From the NCBI GenBank assembly GCA_963942565.1, contig OZ012687.1, positions 14,176,445 to 14,240,444 on the forward strand: a stretch of 64,000 nt of DNA, read 5' to 3'. The notes under the pieces are model-generated. The model searched no databases, was not told where the DNA came from, and worked only from the letters and a program-made list of their open reading frames with translations. Positions within the stretch are counted from its first letter, which is position 1, and each line of letters starts with the position of its first letter. The position numbers were made by a program, and so were the translations under genes. This document shows positions 12,272 to 24,103 of this stretch, in pieces. This stretch comes from Maea johnstoni. Taxonomy: Eukaryota > Annelida > Polychaeta > Spionida > Magelonidae.

Positions 12272-13139
12272 GAAATGGGAACTTTCAGGCAGCAATATCA
12301 ATGTTAGGTTAATGTCCGTTAGTACAACACATCATCCACAGAGTTTGTAGGTAATGATTTTTATTGTGTATATATGTTAAGATAAATCATGAATATTGCT
12401 CTCTTTGACAGAATTTGGGCACAGATGTTCAATACAATTTTTGGTTTTCTGATGAGAGTCTACATTTTACTCTGAAAATATATTAATAACAGATAGCTCT
12501 AAATTAAATGGGTACCAGGCTACGAGCATTGGTGGTATTACACTTAGTATTTAACACATTAAGTTTCAGTGACATCTTAAATCAAATTGAAAAAAAATAT
12601 TTTTTTGAAAATATTTGAAGGATTGATAACTCAAAAAAGAACCACAACTTTTCTGTTACTATTGTTGTAAAACCTTGCCAAAAATCTAGGAATAAAAATC
12701 ACCTGAAAACTCTGTGGGTGAGATGGTTAAAGTTAAACATGACTCACTATAAACACAACAGCAGACAACAGATATACAGAAAACAGAGATTATGATAAAT
12801 GGTACAACATCTGCTATAGAATTAATGTTAGGGGTAATAAAGCAAAAATAAAGAATGAAATAAAGTTGCAAATTTCCACTTTCAAATATCAATATTGATA
12901 TCTTTTTATTATGTCAATGTTGGTCATTAATACTCACAACAGATGGTTTGTGTTTTTACCTTAGAATAAACTAATGCAGTTTTCATCACATTTTAGTATA
13001 CTTTTCTAGGTATGAAATAAAACAGCTTAAAATAAAAAGAAAATGAGCTCAGAAATCAGTCTCCCATTTCCATTGAAAGCCACTTAGCTGATGACCACTG
13101 GTCAGCCACAACCAAAATATACCATTTACCAGAATATTC
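12272..13139. other. Intron sequence with a possible worn family B remnant
   Basis: AAAATATTTGAAGGATTGATAA near 12610 recalls the family B core, but no ends are clear. Otherwise nothing recognised. Confidence 0.35.
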
Positions 13140-13372
13140 TTAACCCATTCACACTTAAAGCGGCCAAAACTGGCCTGAGAAAATTTGATGATATTTTCTA
13201 ACAAAAAGCATTTTGGGAAAAATATTTGAAGGAGAAATGGTAATCAGAAACCACACAACAGCTCCTCTTCAAAAAGGTTGTGATGTTATGCTTATTTCTC
13301 AAGTTATTTTCGAAAGTATGAGAGTAGCAGACGTTAGTTTTAGAGGAACTCTGAGTGTGGTGAATGGGTTAA
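13140..13372. mobile_element. Family B TTAA MITE, near-complete reference copy
   Basis: 233 bp from TTAACCCATTCACAC to GTGAATGGGTTAA. Contains AAAATATTTGAAGGAGAAAT and GAAAGTATGAGAGTAGCAGA, which recur in the copy at 17097-17325. No coding capacity. Confidence 0.8.
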
Positions 13373-13527
13373 AGAGAAAAAATGTGATATCATAAAACTA
13401 TGCCTGACTAACTGCACAAAGATGGGAATGTACTGTTATCTAAAAGAGGGGTCTCACCAAATGAGATGCTGTTGAGGTATTGAGTGCACAAACGTGCTGA
13501 CCTCACATATGACCTTACAGATGAACC

Positions 13528-13920
13528 AATAGTCTAGTGGTCTTTGGCAATTTGTCATTGACTGCTAGCTGCCTCACACTTATGGCCTGAGGCATGTGAA
13601 AAAGTTGCCAATGACTTCGGGTTTGGTAGAGGCTTTTTCTGCATACTCCTCTTAAATACAACAATAACAAATGTTTTTTGGCAATTTGTCATTGACTGCT
13701 TGCTGTCTCTCACTACTGCCACAGTTCAATCATGGCCTGAGGCATGTGAAAAAGTTGCCAATGACTTCGGGTTTGGTAGAGGCTTTTTCTGCATATTCCT
13801 CTTAAATACAACAATAACAAACGGTTTTTGGCAATTTGTCATTGACTGCTTGCTGTCTCTCACTTAACTGCCCAGTTCAATGAAAAAGTTGCCAATGACT
13901 TAGGGTTTGGTAGAGGCTTT
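13528..13920 (+). mobile_element. tRNA-derived SINE with tandemly multiplied body
   Basis: The head has an A-box-like ATAGTCTAGTGGTCT and the next unit a B-box-like AGTTCAATCATGG. The body GGCCTGAGGCATGTGAAAAA is repeated: three units start near 13542, 13677 and 13826, each opening with TTTGGCAATTTGTCATTGAC. Single-body relatives lie at 42800-42972 and 45900-46038 on the other strand. Confidence 0.65.
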
Positions 13921-13927
13921 TCTGGGG

Positions 13928-14150
13928 TACTGTAGATTCACAAAATATTGTGTAGAGTAAATTTTGTCAATTTACATAAAATCTATTTTTGCGTTTTTTC
14001 ACTTTGCGAATTCAATGGCCGCAACATGGAGTGCCAGCTATACACTTAAAGTGGCAGCACTAATCATTGCAAATTTTCATTTTGCGTCCGAGGCTAAACG
14101 CTAAAAAATGCAAAAATTAAACTAACGCAATCTTTTCCGAATTTACAGTA
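13928..14150 (+). mobile_element. TACTGTARATTC inverted-repeat MITE E, copy 1
   Basis: 223 bp, ends TACTGTAGATTC and GAATTTACAGTA. Related copy, inverted, at 44996-45192. Non-coding. Confidence 0.75.
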
Positions 14151-14379
14151 CTTCTCTTTCCTCCAACACTAGCAAATGGCTGGTCAAAGTTTAGCCTCAA
14201 CGTGGCAATGAAAGTGATGATATACCAAAGTCCTCACATATGCCAACTGGGTAAGTGGTCATCCTGTTTATCCTGATAATCATAAGTTAGGGAAGGTGGG
14301 TCGTGTGAACATTTCGGTGGATACAAGACTATAAGCCGAATACCTTTAGTGTGTGACTTTTTATATGGCTGTCTTTCTG

Positions 14380-14586
14380 ACACGATGAGCATGCTGTGGC
14401 CCGTCCAAAGCACAAGGAGGCAAAGATTTTCGAAAACCATTGAAACCCTGCCGTATTGGTATTCATTGGAAAGCTCTCGCTGAGTACTCTCAGATGAGTA
14501 CCTATTTGCCAGGGTTTCAGTCATCTTTCAGGATTTTTGCATTATGTTGCATCGGCCAAATAAGACACCAGCAGCATAAGGGTTAA
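14380..14586 (-). mobile_element. Family A TTAA MITE, copy 7
   Basis: Right end intact (CAGCATAAGGGTTAA); the left end is worn or lost. Confidence 0.8.
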
Positions 14587-14793
14587 ATAGTCATAAGAGT
14601 AGATTGGAAGGGGGATCAAATAAAGTAAAATGTTAAAAATGCAAATATGTGGAATTGGCATGCTCATCATAAGGTTAGAATGGAAGTCAAGCAAATTCCA
14701 GCATCCGTACTGCCTACAGAACAAAAATATAACATTAAAAATTTCATTCTGGCTACGTCAGGCACAGGATAGTACTAGCTGACTCATTTGTTC

Positions 14794-15023
14794 AGGCCAA
14801 GAAAAAAATATTGTTTGTTTCCTGTAACGGTCTGAAGAAAATAGGGTAGGTAGGTCGGTAAAAAGACTTTTTTGCATTATTCTTTTGGTCAAAAATGTGT
14901 GTTTTACACATGTTTTATGTTGATTGGGAGTTGGGAGGGCGGAAAAAACTTTAGGGTAGGGATTTGTTTGAATAAAAACTTGTTAGGGTAGGGTTACAGG
15001 AAACAAACAACTTTTTTAAGCCT
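14794..15023. mobile_element. TTGTTTGTTTCCTGTAAC inverted-repeat element D, copy 1
   Basis: 230 bp with about 30-bp inverted ends containing TTGTTTGTTTCCTGTAAC, preceded by AGGCC and an A-run. Ends 190 bases downstream, on the plus strand, of nothing coding; the 43-base exon starts at 15216. A second copy lies at 39792-40021. Confidence 0.75.
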
Positions 15024-15215
15024 CATTTATCAAGTGATGCCAATTCACTCTCAAATCTATATAGCACAAGCCATGCAGAGGGAAGACAGACTAAAAAATA
15101 GTCCACCAAAATATGTAAATGAAAATGCAAGTTAGTAAATTCACACAAAGTTGCGAAGGTCATTCATGCTGAGATATATTTTGTTTCCATTAAACCCTGC
15201 CCTGCCCAGACTTAC

Positions 15216-15258
15216 CTTATCTTTGTCATGGAGCTGTTTCTCCAAACCCTGTGATTTC
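15216..15258 (-). CDS. Small exon: start of second coiled coil
   Basis: 43 bases between TTTCTTGCAG and AAG/GTAAGT. Joined to the preceding exon it reads KKSQGLEKQLHDKDK and ends in phase 0. Charged, helix-forming, with Leu spaced for a coil that runs on into the exon at 6044. Too short to show as an open frame by itself; phase and splice sites decide it. Confidence 0.8.
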
Positions 15259-15578
15259 CTGCAAGAAAGATAATCAAATACCATACTAAAAACATATATA
15301 AACAAAATCAATCTACATCATACATCATACTGTATATCAGGTATTTTTTTACAGGCATTCAATTTTTGCTATTTTCACACTCCCCATGATAGTGCCAAAA
15401 TATCATCCTTCAAATAAATATCCTGCATTCCTTTGGTTTAGTTTGAGTGCCTGAATGCGCAAATTATAAGTAACACATTACCCGGCCTCCAGCAGGGCTG
15501 TAAAGCAAAATCTTTAGCACTGCAAATTAAAGCCGTATACAGTACAAACATAATTAATCTACATCATACATTATAATT

Positions 15579-15844
15579 AGGGATTGGCACCTTTAAAAGT
15601 TTTCAAGATACAATACAATATTGATATTTCATGAACAATACAACATCGCAATGATATTGTTAATGATACTTTCTGCCTCCCAGAGACTTATATATATGTT
15701 AAATCTAGCACAGTCAACTTTTAAAATTTCACTTATAAATACTGCACTGACTTCATGTGGAGATGTCCGTCCTCAACAATACCGATATTTTTCCTATTCA
15801 ATATCGATATTTGGTATTATATTGAGTACCGGTATCATTCCTTA
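15579..15844. mobile_element. AGGGATTGGCACC element F, copy 2
   Basis: AGGGATTGGCACC to GGTATCATTCCTTA, 266 bp, more worn than the copy at 8497. Confidence 0.6.
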
Positions 15845-16607
15845 ATGAAAATGATTCCTTGAATTTCCAAGGTTTAGTGTAGCCCATATATACATTCATT
15901 ACCCCTTTGACAGGTGTAAGATGAAATTCACACACAATTTGGAATATTAGAAGGAGACCTATTGGTTAAGCTGTGATAAACAATTCTCCGTTAAATATTT
16001 TCTAAAAGTTTCCTTAGACTAGTCAAAATGACACCAGCAAGGCAGTCAGAGAGTTTTGGGTGTAACAGACATGGATAGATTAACTAGAAAGAATAATCTA
16101 ATAAAATGGGAACGGAAAAATGCACATGAGGAAAAGCAAACTCCTAAAATGAGAAACATGTGTTAGACCCTCGAATCAAACATGTAAGCAAAGTGTATAA
16201 GAATTAGAAAAACATGGAGAAAATGAATGCAAAATCAAATGAAAACTCACCCCAAAAGTGCAAATATTACAATATGATATTTGGTATGACTATATCAATA
16301 TAGCATTTTTCATAAGAAAATTTTAAGCACATTTCTAGTTTCTTTTAGATTTTCCAAAATATTCTACAACTGCAATTTACGCTTCATCAGCAATCAAAAC
16401 CAGCATCAGCATTGCAACTTACCATTGTAATGGAATTCACTGTTACATACAAACAGAATGAGGCATTTCTTATTACCTATAAACACAATTGTTCAATCAT
16501 CTGATTGACCTTTTGATATTTTATTCAATTAAAGAATGTTTCATACATGTAATCCATGTCATTATTTAACCCTCGTTAAAAATTAGCCTCTCTTCATTGC
16601 CTTCACC
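15845..16607. other. Intron sequence, nothing recognised
   Basis: No repeats or frames of note. Confidence 0.4.
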
Positions 16608-16827
16608 AAGTAACCCATTTATGCTCAAAAAGCTTTACAATTTTAATGAAATCTCTCAAGTTAAAAGACAGTTTGGAAAATATTTGAAGGAAAAATGTTG
16701 ATCATTTTTATTAGTAACAACTTTCCTTCCAATATTTTGTAAAATCTCTCTCAATTCCAAAGTTATTGTCAAAAGCATCTAAGATCCACATGACAATTGT
16801 TGCAGGAAATCTAAAGCATTAATGGGC
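16608..16827. mobile_element. Family B TTAA MITE, worn copy
   Basis: TAACCCATTTATGC to GCATTAATGGGC, with GGAAAATATTTGAAGGA inside. Ends are eroded. Confidence 0.6.
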
Positions 16828-17096
16828 TATTCTTTTTTCATTAAAAATAATTTCCAAAACCTTAGATCAAATATGACAAAGGCAAAATGGGAACAATTAT
16901 TCCACCATAAACATTATCTATATGTTTTGACCACTATTCTTTGGACACAATGCAGTGTTTTTGAAAGATACCTAGAAATATTGGAGGGTTCTGACTTACA
17001 GTGTTCCTTTCATTGCTTTTCATTTAAATATAATCTCTAACTAGTCTTTTGAAAGTGCCTAGGGGAGGAATGGGTTTGCCTGACTCCATCAAACTC

Positions 17097-17325
17097 TTAA
17101 CCCATTTACACTCAGAGAGGCCACAACAGGCCTGACACTTTTGGAAATATTTTACTTACTTAAACTGGAAAACATTTGAAGGAGAATTGAATTGTTGGCC
17201 AGAAGTCAAACAACAACTATCCTTCAAATATCTTGTGAACATTCCCTATATTTCCAAGTTATTTTCAAAAGTATGAGAGTAGCAGACAATACTTTCTAGA
17301 GCAACTCGGTGTGTAAATGGATTAA
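17097..17325. mobile_element. Family B TTAA MITE, complete copy
   Basis: TTAACCCATTTACACTCAG to GTGTAAATGGATTAA; close to the copy at 13140 (shared GAGAGTAGCAGA). Confidence 0.75.
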
Positions 17326-17652
17326 TCTGGATAATATATAAAAAATTTTTTATGAAATTTCATTCATGCATTTGTAAACTAATTTGAGGAGAACTTATAT
17401 TTCTACCAAAAATATCTATCTTTCATCACAACAATATCACCAGAATAGTCAGCTATTTCTCACAGCTGTATCTATGAATCATTTATTCCTTTAAGCATGT
17501 TATGATCTCTTATGTCCATTTGCGAGATGCTCTCTCATCATGCGTTGGTACCTGTCATATAGATTTGTTTCTATGCAGCTGATACTTTGATCTCCCCAAA
17601 CCCTTGTCAAATGAGATCAAACATTGCTGTCATCCAGTTCACCTGGCAAATC

Positions 17653-18035
17653 TTTAACCCCTGCATACGCTCCTGTTGTCTGGAATTCTGGTTCTTTTGA
17701 CATAAGTGTTGGAATTGACAATTATTTTACAAAATATTTGAAGGAGAGTTGTTCTTATCCCGTCCAATGCTAAGGCTCCTTTTGTCTAAATCAAAAGGAT
17801 GCAAAGCTATTTGATGATCATCTTAACACAGTCATGTTGGTATTCATTAGATAGTTCTCACTGAGTTCTCTCAGATGAGTAGCTATGTGCTAGGGTTTCA
17901 GTCATGTTTCAGGATTTTTGCATCATTTTGTATTGGCATCTCAACATTAAATACCTTCCTAATTATGCTTTTGCCATCAAGATTTTATCAAAATTGTCAG
18001 ACTGCTTTTGGCCATGGTGAGATTTAATGGGTTAA
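17653..18035. mobile_element. Family B TTAA MITE interrupted by a family A copy
   Basis: Left part 17653-17756, right part about 17951-18035 ending AATGGGTTAA. The family A insertion dates A after B here. Confidence 0.7.
17757..17950 (-). mobile_element. Family A TTAA MITE, copy 8 (nested)
   Basis: Starts CCGTCCAATGCTAAGG, worn at both ends, inserted into family B. Confidence 0.75.
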
Positions 18036-18187
18036 TCCATTCATGTGCGTAGACTGAGGATTTTGAAGAAATATTAATATGATCTGACCGGTATTATTCT
18101 AGGCAATATTTTACAAATACATGCCTTTTTCTCAGGTTATTTTTAGAACTATCAGAGCATCAACACAGCAAGAACATCTAAGGCCTC

Positions 18188-18409
18188 TTAACTCATTCAG
18201 GCCTGTAGCACCCGAAACTGCCTGACTTAATTGGTGATATTGATTTTTCCAGAAAATATTTGAATGAAATATTAATAAAAAATCCAATTCACTACTCTCC
18301 TTCAAATATTTTGTGAATTTATGATTATTTTCAAAGTTATTTTGACAAGTATCCAAGGTCCAGAAGAGACTTGTCAGGGAGATAATATGACCAGGCATGA
18401 ATGGGTTAA
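18188..18409. mobile_element. Family B TTAA MITE, complete copy
   Basis: TTAACTCATTCAGGCC to GGCATGAATGGGTTAA. Another worn B-like stretch fills 18036-18187 just before it. Confidence 0.72.
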
Positions 18410-18419
18410 AATATTTTAT

Positions 18420-18626
18420 TTAACCCTTCCAATGCTGAGGCTATTTTTGTCCAAAGAATTAGGATGGAAAATTTGTTGAAAAATATCTTAACCCTGTCAT
18501 GTTGGTACTCATTGGATAGCCCTTACCGAGTACTCTCAGATGAGTACCCATTTGCCAGGGTTTCAATCATTTTTCAGTTTTTTTTGCATCATTTTATATC
18601 GGCCAAATTAGCTACCAGCAGGTTAA
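18420..18626 (-). mobile_element. Family A TTAA MITE, copy 9
   Basis: TTAACCCTTCCAATGC to CAGCAGGTTAA, the right end shortened by a few bases. Confidence 0.86.
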
Positions 18627-18783
18627 AGGAAATAACAAACTCAATACTTGGGGAATAGTATAACAAAGCAAGTTCCATTCAAATATCAAATAGACAATCC
18701 TTTAATTCTACTGGAACCATCTGCATATATATTGCCAAGCATCATTTCATGTATAAGATGACTAGGTTGATGTTGCGGGCAAT

Positions 18784-18995
18784 TTAACCCTCATGCTGCT
18801 GGTGGCTAATTTGGTCAATACTCTATTATGAAAAAAAAATTAAAATGACTGAAACCATGGCAAATGGGTACTCATCTGAGAGTACTCAGCAAGAGCTTTC
18901 CAATAAATAACAAGATGACAGGGTTTAGATGGTTTTCAAAAATCTTTGCGTTTGCATGCTTTGGACTAAAGTAGCCTTCACATTGGAAGGGTTAA
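18784..18995 (+). mobile_element. Family A TTAA MITE, copy 10
   Basis: Full length with clean ends, about 160 bp from copy 9 in opposite orientation. Confidence 0.88.
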
Positions 18996-19605
18996 GACTT
19001 GAAGGCACATGCGTCTGTTTCATCTCATCTCCCTCAACTCAGTTGTCATATCAAAGAGTGATGTACGTATATATCACATATGACTTCAATCAGAAGTGGG
19101 AAACGAGAGATCTTTGCATTGCCTTCATCTTGCGAGAGAGTTTTTATCATCTCACAAGAGCATCTGGTTTCTGTGCCAGGCCGCACTAACCCACTCACAT
19201 CTGAAGCAGACGCACTCTCTGACACACATGTAAATATTTTGAAAACAAAGAAATATTTTGAGAAATATTTTAAATAAAAGTTGTTGTTCCTGGTGGGCTT
19301 AACAATCCCTCTTCATTTTTTAAAATTACACTAAAACAGAGATATACATATCGTGGAGCTAGTGAATGCATATCAAACTGGTCTTCTTCTTTATGTGCAA
19401 CTGTTAAATAATTATCTCCGATAGAATTACTTTTTTTTCTTTCTTTAATAGCTATTTTTTTGTTGTTCTTGTACCAGGTGCACACCCTGCTTACAAGATC
19501 AATGGGATAGAAACTGGCAGGTTGTATATATTCAACGTCTGATCAGAAATTTTACCTCAAACATATATTTTGGTTCATGAAATGAGAGAATGGAGACGAC
19601 TGAAG

Positions 19606-19832
19606 TTAACCCATGCATGCCAGAAATTCTCCATGTCAAGTGTCGTCTGGATCAATTATACTTTTGAAAATAACTTTGGAATTAATCAGAAATTGGAATT
19701 CCATTTCAAGGCAATTTGTTAGTTATTTTCTGATAAATGTTTCTTATTCAAATATTTCCTGACACTTGTATTTTTTAGAAAGATAGTGCAAACTAATCAG
19801 GCGGTTTTGGGTGCTACAGCATGAAACAGTTC
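19606..19832. mobile_element. Family B TTAA MITE
   Basis: TTAACCCATGCATGCC on the left; the right end runs into the family A pair that follows. Confidence 0.6.
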
Positions 19833-20033
19833 ACCCTTCCAATGCCGAGGCTACATTTGTCCAAAACACAAGGTCGCAAAGATTTTTGAAAAACATCTAA
19901 ACCTGTCATGTTGGTATTCATTGGAAAGCTGCTGCTGAGTACTCTCATATGAGTACCCATGTGCCAGGGTTTGAATCATTTTTCAGAATTTTTTGCATCA
20001 TTTTGTAATGGCCAAATTAACAATCAGCAGCAT
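19830..20033 (-). mobile_element. Family A TTAA MITE, copy 11 (left half of inverted pair)
   Basis: Starts TCACCCTTCCAATGCC, ends at CAGCAGCATA where copy 12 begins with no spacer. Confidence 0.82.
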
Positions 20034-20242
20034 ACCCTTATGCTGCTCGTGGTTAATTTTGCTAATACAATGTGATGCAAAAAACTTGAAAAATGACTGA
20101 AACCATGGCAAATGTGTACTCATCCGAGAGTAATCAATGAGAACTCTCCAATGAATACCAACATGATAGGGTTTAGATGTTTTTCAAAAATCTTTGCGTC
20201 CTAGTCTTTGGACGAAAGTAGTTTCAGCACTGGAAGGGTTAA
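20034..20242 (+). mobile_element. Family A TTAA MITE, copy 12 (right half of inverted pair)
   Basis: Starts CCCTTATGCTGC at the junction and ends TTAA, 30 bases from the splice donor of the 20272-20350 exon. Together with copy 11 it can fold into a hairpin of about 200 bp. Confidence 0.85.
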
Positions 20243-20271
20243 GACAGAGCAATAAGTGAAAGTGAGCTTAC

Positions 20272-20350
20272 TTTTGAGGTGCCTTCTCTCCATTGGACCG
20301 AGCGTAAGTGCTGTTGGCTGACGGGTCCATTGTTGCACTACGACCAAGCG
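20272..20350 (-). CDS. Exon: Ser/Pro-rich linker
   Basis: 79 bases from acceptor TCTTATTTTCAG to donor AAAA/GTAAGC. In the phase set by its neighbours it reads TLGRSATMDPSANSTYARSN then GEKAPQ, ending with two bases of a Lys codon. Hydrophilic and probably disordered. The only frame that joins both neighbours is this one. A longer frame through the exon on the same strand is a shadow. Confidence 0.78.
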
Positions 20351-20908
20351 CTGAAAATAAGAGCAATGAAAGAGTGAGAAATGATTATTTTGCACTTGGT
20401 ACCTTATTCCTAGAAACAATCGATCCATAAAAAGCTCATCTGAAACACGACAGCCAAAGGAACGTTATGATTAAGGAGCCTAGACTAACAAAAAATCTAA
20501 AATTTCAATCTTTGATTGATTATGATTTAACAAATTCATTTGATTTCCTTTTCTCATTATCAATCTAATTAAACTAGAAAAGATTTAGTGGAATTCAATG
20601 TTAGTCACATTGCAAGCTGACTACCAGATGAAAAGAATGATAAAGATAAAAGAGATGTTAGTTTGTTTGAAAATCTACAAGTTTGTTATTGACTAAGTGA
20701 ATTTTGGTGCAGGATCTTTTGATGAAAATTGTAAAAGACAAAGGAATGTTTTGCTTGAAACTTCCTCAGGATCATAAACACAAAATTGAATATAAGTTTT
20801 GTTGCGCTAGAATATTGACCTATATGATTTTAAATGTGACAATACAAGTTTACAAATATGACATCATCACTACCATCATAATCATCATTATCATATCTCA
20901 ATCAAAAA

Positions 20909-20909
<1 letters not shown>

Positions 20910-20955
<46 letters not shown>

Positions 20956-21040
20956 CCATTGTCATCACTATCGCCATCAACCTCGACATCATCATCATCA
21001 TCATCATAACCATCACAATCATCATCATCATCATCTGACA
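20910..21040. repeat. (TCA)n microsatellite
   Basis: Two long runs of ATC/TCA separated by a short interruption; the Ser-rich frame across it is not a gene. Confidence 0.95.
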
Positions 21041-21129
21041 TCAAAGCCTTCCTCCTACACAAAAACCCAACTATTCTAAACTACTTTTTCGGTCAACTTT
21101 TCTATCATATCTCTGTCCAGTAACTAGCA

Positions 21130-21500
21130 CAACTAGTTAGCTTTCTATAATGAAGATGTCACATTCATCTCACGGCCTGATGACTGCCCACCGCCAGCAA
21201 ACCTCCAAAGAGTCTGTGTGCTAAAGCTTTTGTGATGTTGAACATGTAGGATCAGCTTGTGCGGGGATAAACGGGGATGACAGTTTGCTGATTCTAACAG
21301 GAATCCAATTCTCTATCTCCCCCGCCAATGAGGAGCTGGTCGGATTCATCCTCACAGCCCTTTTGCAGGCAGATCACATGTCCAGCATGCTCAGCATTGC
21401 GTGTCCACATGTTTGAGTGGGCGGGCTGAGGTCTGATAGGAACCGATTATCTGTACGGTGCTCAGGGTCATCCCGGGCAGGAGTGCAGTATTGAAGGAGT
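21130..21500. promoter_or_regulatory. Non-repetitive GC-richer island in the 19-kb intron
   Basis: About 370 bp, mixed composition, no second copy in the window, no exon frame. Such islands stand out among repeats here and may be cis-regulatory; unproven. Confidence 0.25.
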
Positions 21501-21524
21501 GGGAGTTTATAGACAGGCTTTATA

Positions 21525-22055
21525 ACTTAAAACAAACTGCGCAGTTCTAAGGGCAATGATGGAATATCAAGCTTCAATCATTAAAAACCCTTATGCTGCT
21601 GGTGACTAATTTGGTCAATACAAAATGAAGCAAAAAACCTGAAAAATGACTGAAACCCTGGTAAATGGGTACTCATCTGAGAGTACTCAGCGTGAGATTT
21701 CCAATGAATACCAACATGACAGGGTTTAGATGGTTATCAAAACTCTTTGCATTCTTGTGCTTTGGATGAAAGTAGCCTCAGCATTGGAAGGGGTTAGAAC
21801 TTCAAACGAACTGCGCAATTCTAAGGGCAATGTTGGAGTATTGGGCTTCAATCCTTAAAACAGACTTCACAATTCTTCAATACTTAAAACAGACTGCACA
21901 AACTCTAAGGGCAATATTAAGGATCATGCTTCAATACTTAAAAACAGACTTCACAATTCTCCAGTACTGACAACAGACTACACAATTCTAAGGGCAATAT
22001 TAAGTATCATGCTTCAATACTTATACCAGATTGAACAATTCTAGGGGCAATATGT
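21525..22055. repeat. Tandem repeat built on AATTCTAAGGGCAATA
   Basis: About five units of 65-120 bp share AACAGACTNCACAATTCTAAGGGCAAT-type blocks and CTTCAATACTTAAAAC. A family A copy is inserted between the first and second units. Confidence 0.75.
21585..21796 (+). mobile_element. Family A TTAA MITE, copy 13
   Basis: Inserted in the tandem array; ends slightly altered (TTAAAAACCC and GGGGTTAG). Confidence 0.82.
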
Positions 22056-22410
22056 ACTGTTTTGCATGCCTTCTGTGCCTTGATCAAAAATAACTTAGGC
22101 TCTGATTACAAACAGGAGAGGATGGTGTCAACAAGTACAACATTCACACGTTTGAGTGTTTTTTCTTCATACAAACATACTGCTGGACTAAGTTCCAGCA
22201 GCCAGTTTTTTTTGTTTTTTTTAATCATATGAATTGAAATGCATATTTTGATTTTAATTCAAATGAAATTGCTAAAACTATGATAAAGTAATAATACTTA
22301 ATTTCAAGAAAGTAACAATATTTAATTAAGAATTTAATTTTTGGCAGAGACCATCAGACTTCTAGAATAGTAGCAATAAGCAAAGTAAGTTGCTATTCTA
22401 AAGAAACAAC

Positions 22411-22623
22411 TTAACCCTTATGCTGCTGGTGGATAATTTGGCCAAAATAAAATGATGCAAAAATCCCGAAAAATTACTGAAACCCTAGAACATGGGTACT
22501 TATTTGAGAGAACTCAGCAAGAGCTATCCAATGAGTACCAACATGACAGGGTTTAGATAATTTTCAAATATTTTTGCAATATTGTGCTTTTGACAAAATT
22601 AGACCCAGCATCACAAGGGTTAA
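22411..22623 (+). mobile_element. Family A TTAA MITE, copy 14
   Basis: Both TTAA intact; more diverged inside than most copies. Confidence 0.85.
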
Positions 22624-22984
22624 TAGTATGCACTCTATTTTGGTATTTTTTAAAGTTAAAAACCTAAAAAAATCCACTAATAAGATGTGAATTATATTAG
22701 CCAAGGCACATTATTCCCAATTTTGTACAAATACCTTGGTTAAGATACATGTAGAATGTCAGCCAGGGTGTAAATGAAACTTATGACAAATGACAAAGGC
22801 CAATTACAGAGTATGAGAATACAAATGCTGCACATGACTTATATATTTCAGTGTGACATTGTGTGGGAATTTCTCATTTCATATCTGTACATTTCATATT
22901 ATGCGTATATGAATTGATGACTCATAAATAACTTATGATATTATCTTTGTCACTGATAACAAGGCTGATATTTCTTTTTAGTAT

Positions 22985-23110
22985 TATAGAAAGATAGATA
23001 GATAATCTTTATTTCAAGTCGGTAATGATTTTACACAGTAAACACAAGCTGCCAGGGCCTTTGGCCGACTACAAAATAACAATTTAAAATATAACACAAA
23101 CAATATATTA
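22985..23110 (-). mobile_element. Possible LINE 3' end
   Basis: On the minus strand the sequence reads GGCCAAAGGCCCTGGCAG, then GAAATAAAGATTATC and a (TATC)n tail. A short 3' UTR ending in a simple repeat is usual for CR1/L2-like LINEs. No coding part remains. Confidence 0.45.
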
Positions 23111-23439
23111 ATGATAAGTAGAGGGGAAGTAAGTTGGCATACAGTAATTGATAATGAGTAATATCTTCAGTCTTTCAGGACATATAGTTATGATTTGGGA
23201 GTAAAATATCAGATAGTAAATAGTATTGCACATCTAATTAATATCACACATTAATAAAGTCAAAATAAAACCACAGGAATATAGGGGCTGTACATGACAT
23301 TATTATCAGCTCAAGTTCATGTATATTAGCACACAAATAACCTTGTATCAATATCTAGGCTATAGATGACAAAGTATGGAGGGAAAATGTCCCATTCATC
23401 AGCCTGCATTAATTGTGACCAGATGTACACTATCCTGTG

Positions 23440-23760
23440 AGTGTGATTGCCATACATGGACAAATCAACCAGCACTCCACACTTCCACTACCCAATTGGG
23501 ATCTATCACTCGAGTGCCGAAGCGCAAGACTGGGGAAGGGGGTTCGGGAGATACATATGCCATCAGTTTTTGTCTCGCCTGCTGGTTATTTCACGATGGC
23601 CGAGCATTGTGGGTAATATAGCGTTATTAAGATGCGGGTGGCAGTGGGCAAGTGGCACTGTTGCGATGATGAGTGTTCTATTACGAGGCATGTGGACCAC
23701 AGAGCCGGCCACTTGCAGGCCCCGAATCAGCATTAGATATGATGTACAAGGACAGCTAAT
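23440..23760. promoter_or_regulatory. Non-repetitive GC-richer island
   Basis: About 320 bp of unique, CpG-containing sequence without splice-framed coding potential. Candidate regulatory element by composition only. Confidence 0.22.
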
Positions 23761-24103
23761 CTGCACCCATAGAGTAACAAGTATGCATAATGATAGGAAC
23801 ACATACCTAGACTAACCAAAAGGGAACCCTTAAGCTTAAGCAAAAACAAAACAAACAAAAAACTGGGAACCGAACATGATGGAAAAATGATAGAATAAGC
23901 AATTAAGCACTAAATATGATATAGATGCACATCAGTTATTAATCGATTCAAAAGTTATAATCAAAAGTATCAGAAGTCCAAATGACATCTGCCAAAGAGA
24001 TTAGCAGGCATTAAAAGGGTCACCCAGATGCACCACTGCTACCCCATATATTCACATTTGTATCATTTGTATTACATTAAAATCAGATTTAGTCTTAATC
24101 AGG

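Noticed and set aside
20704-21009. Ser-rich 101-codon frame
   Set aside because: Translation of a TCA microsatellite.
23447-23815. 122-codon frame
   Set aside because: No domain, no splice support, overlapping frames of similar length on both strands; treated as an unusual-composition island.
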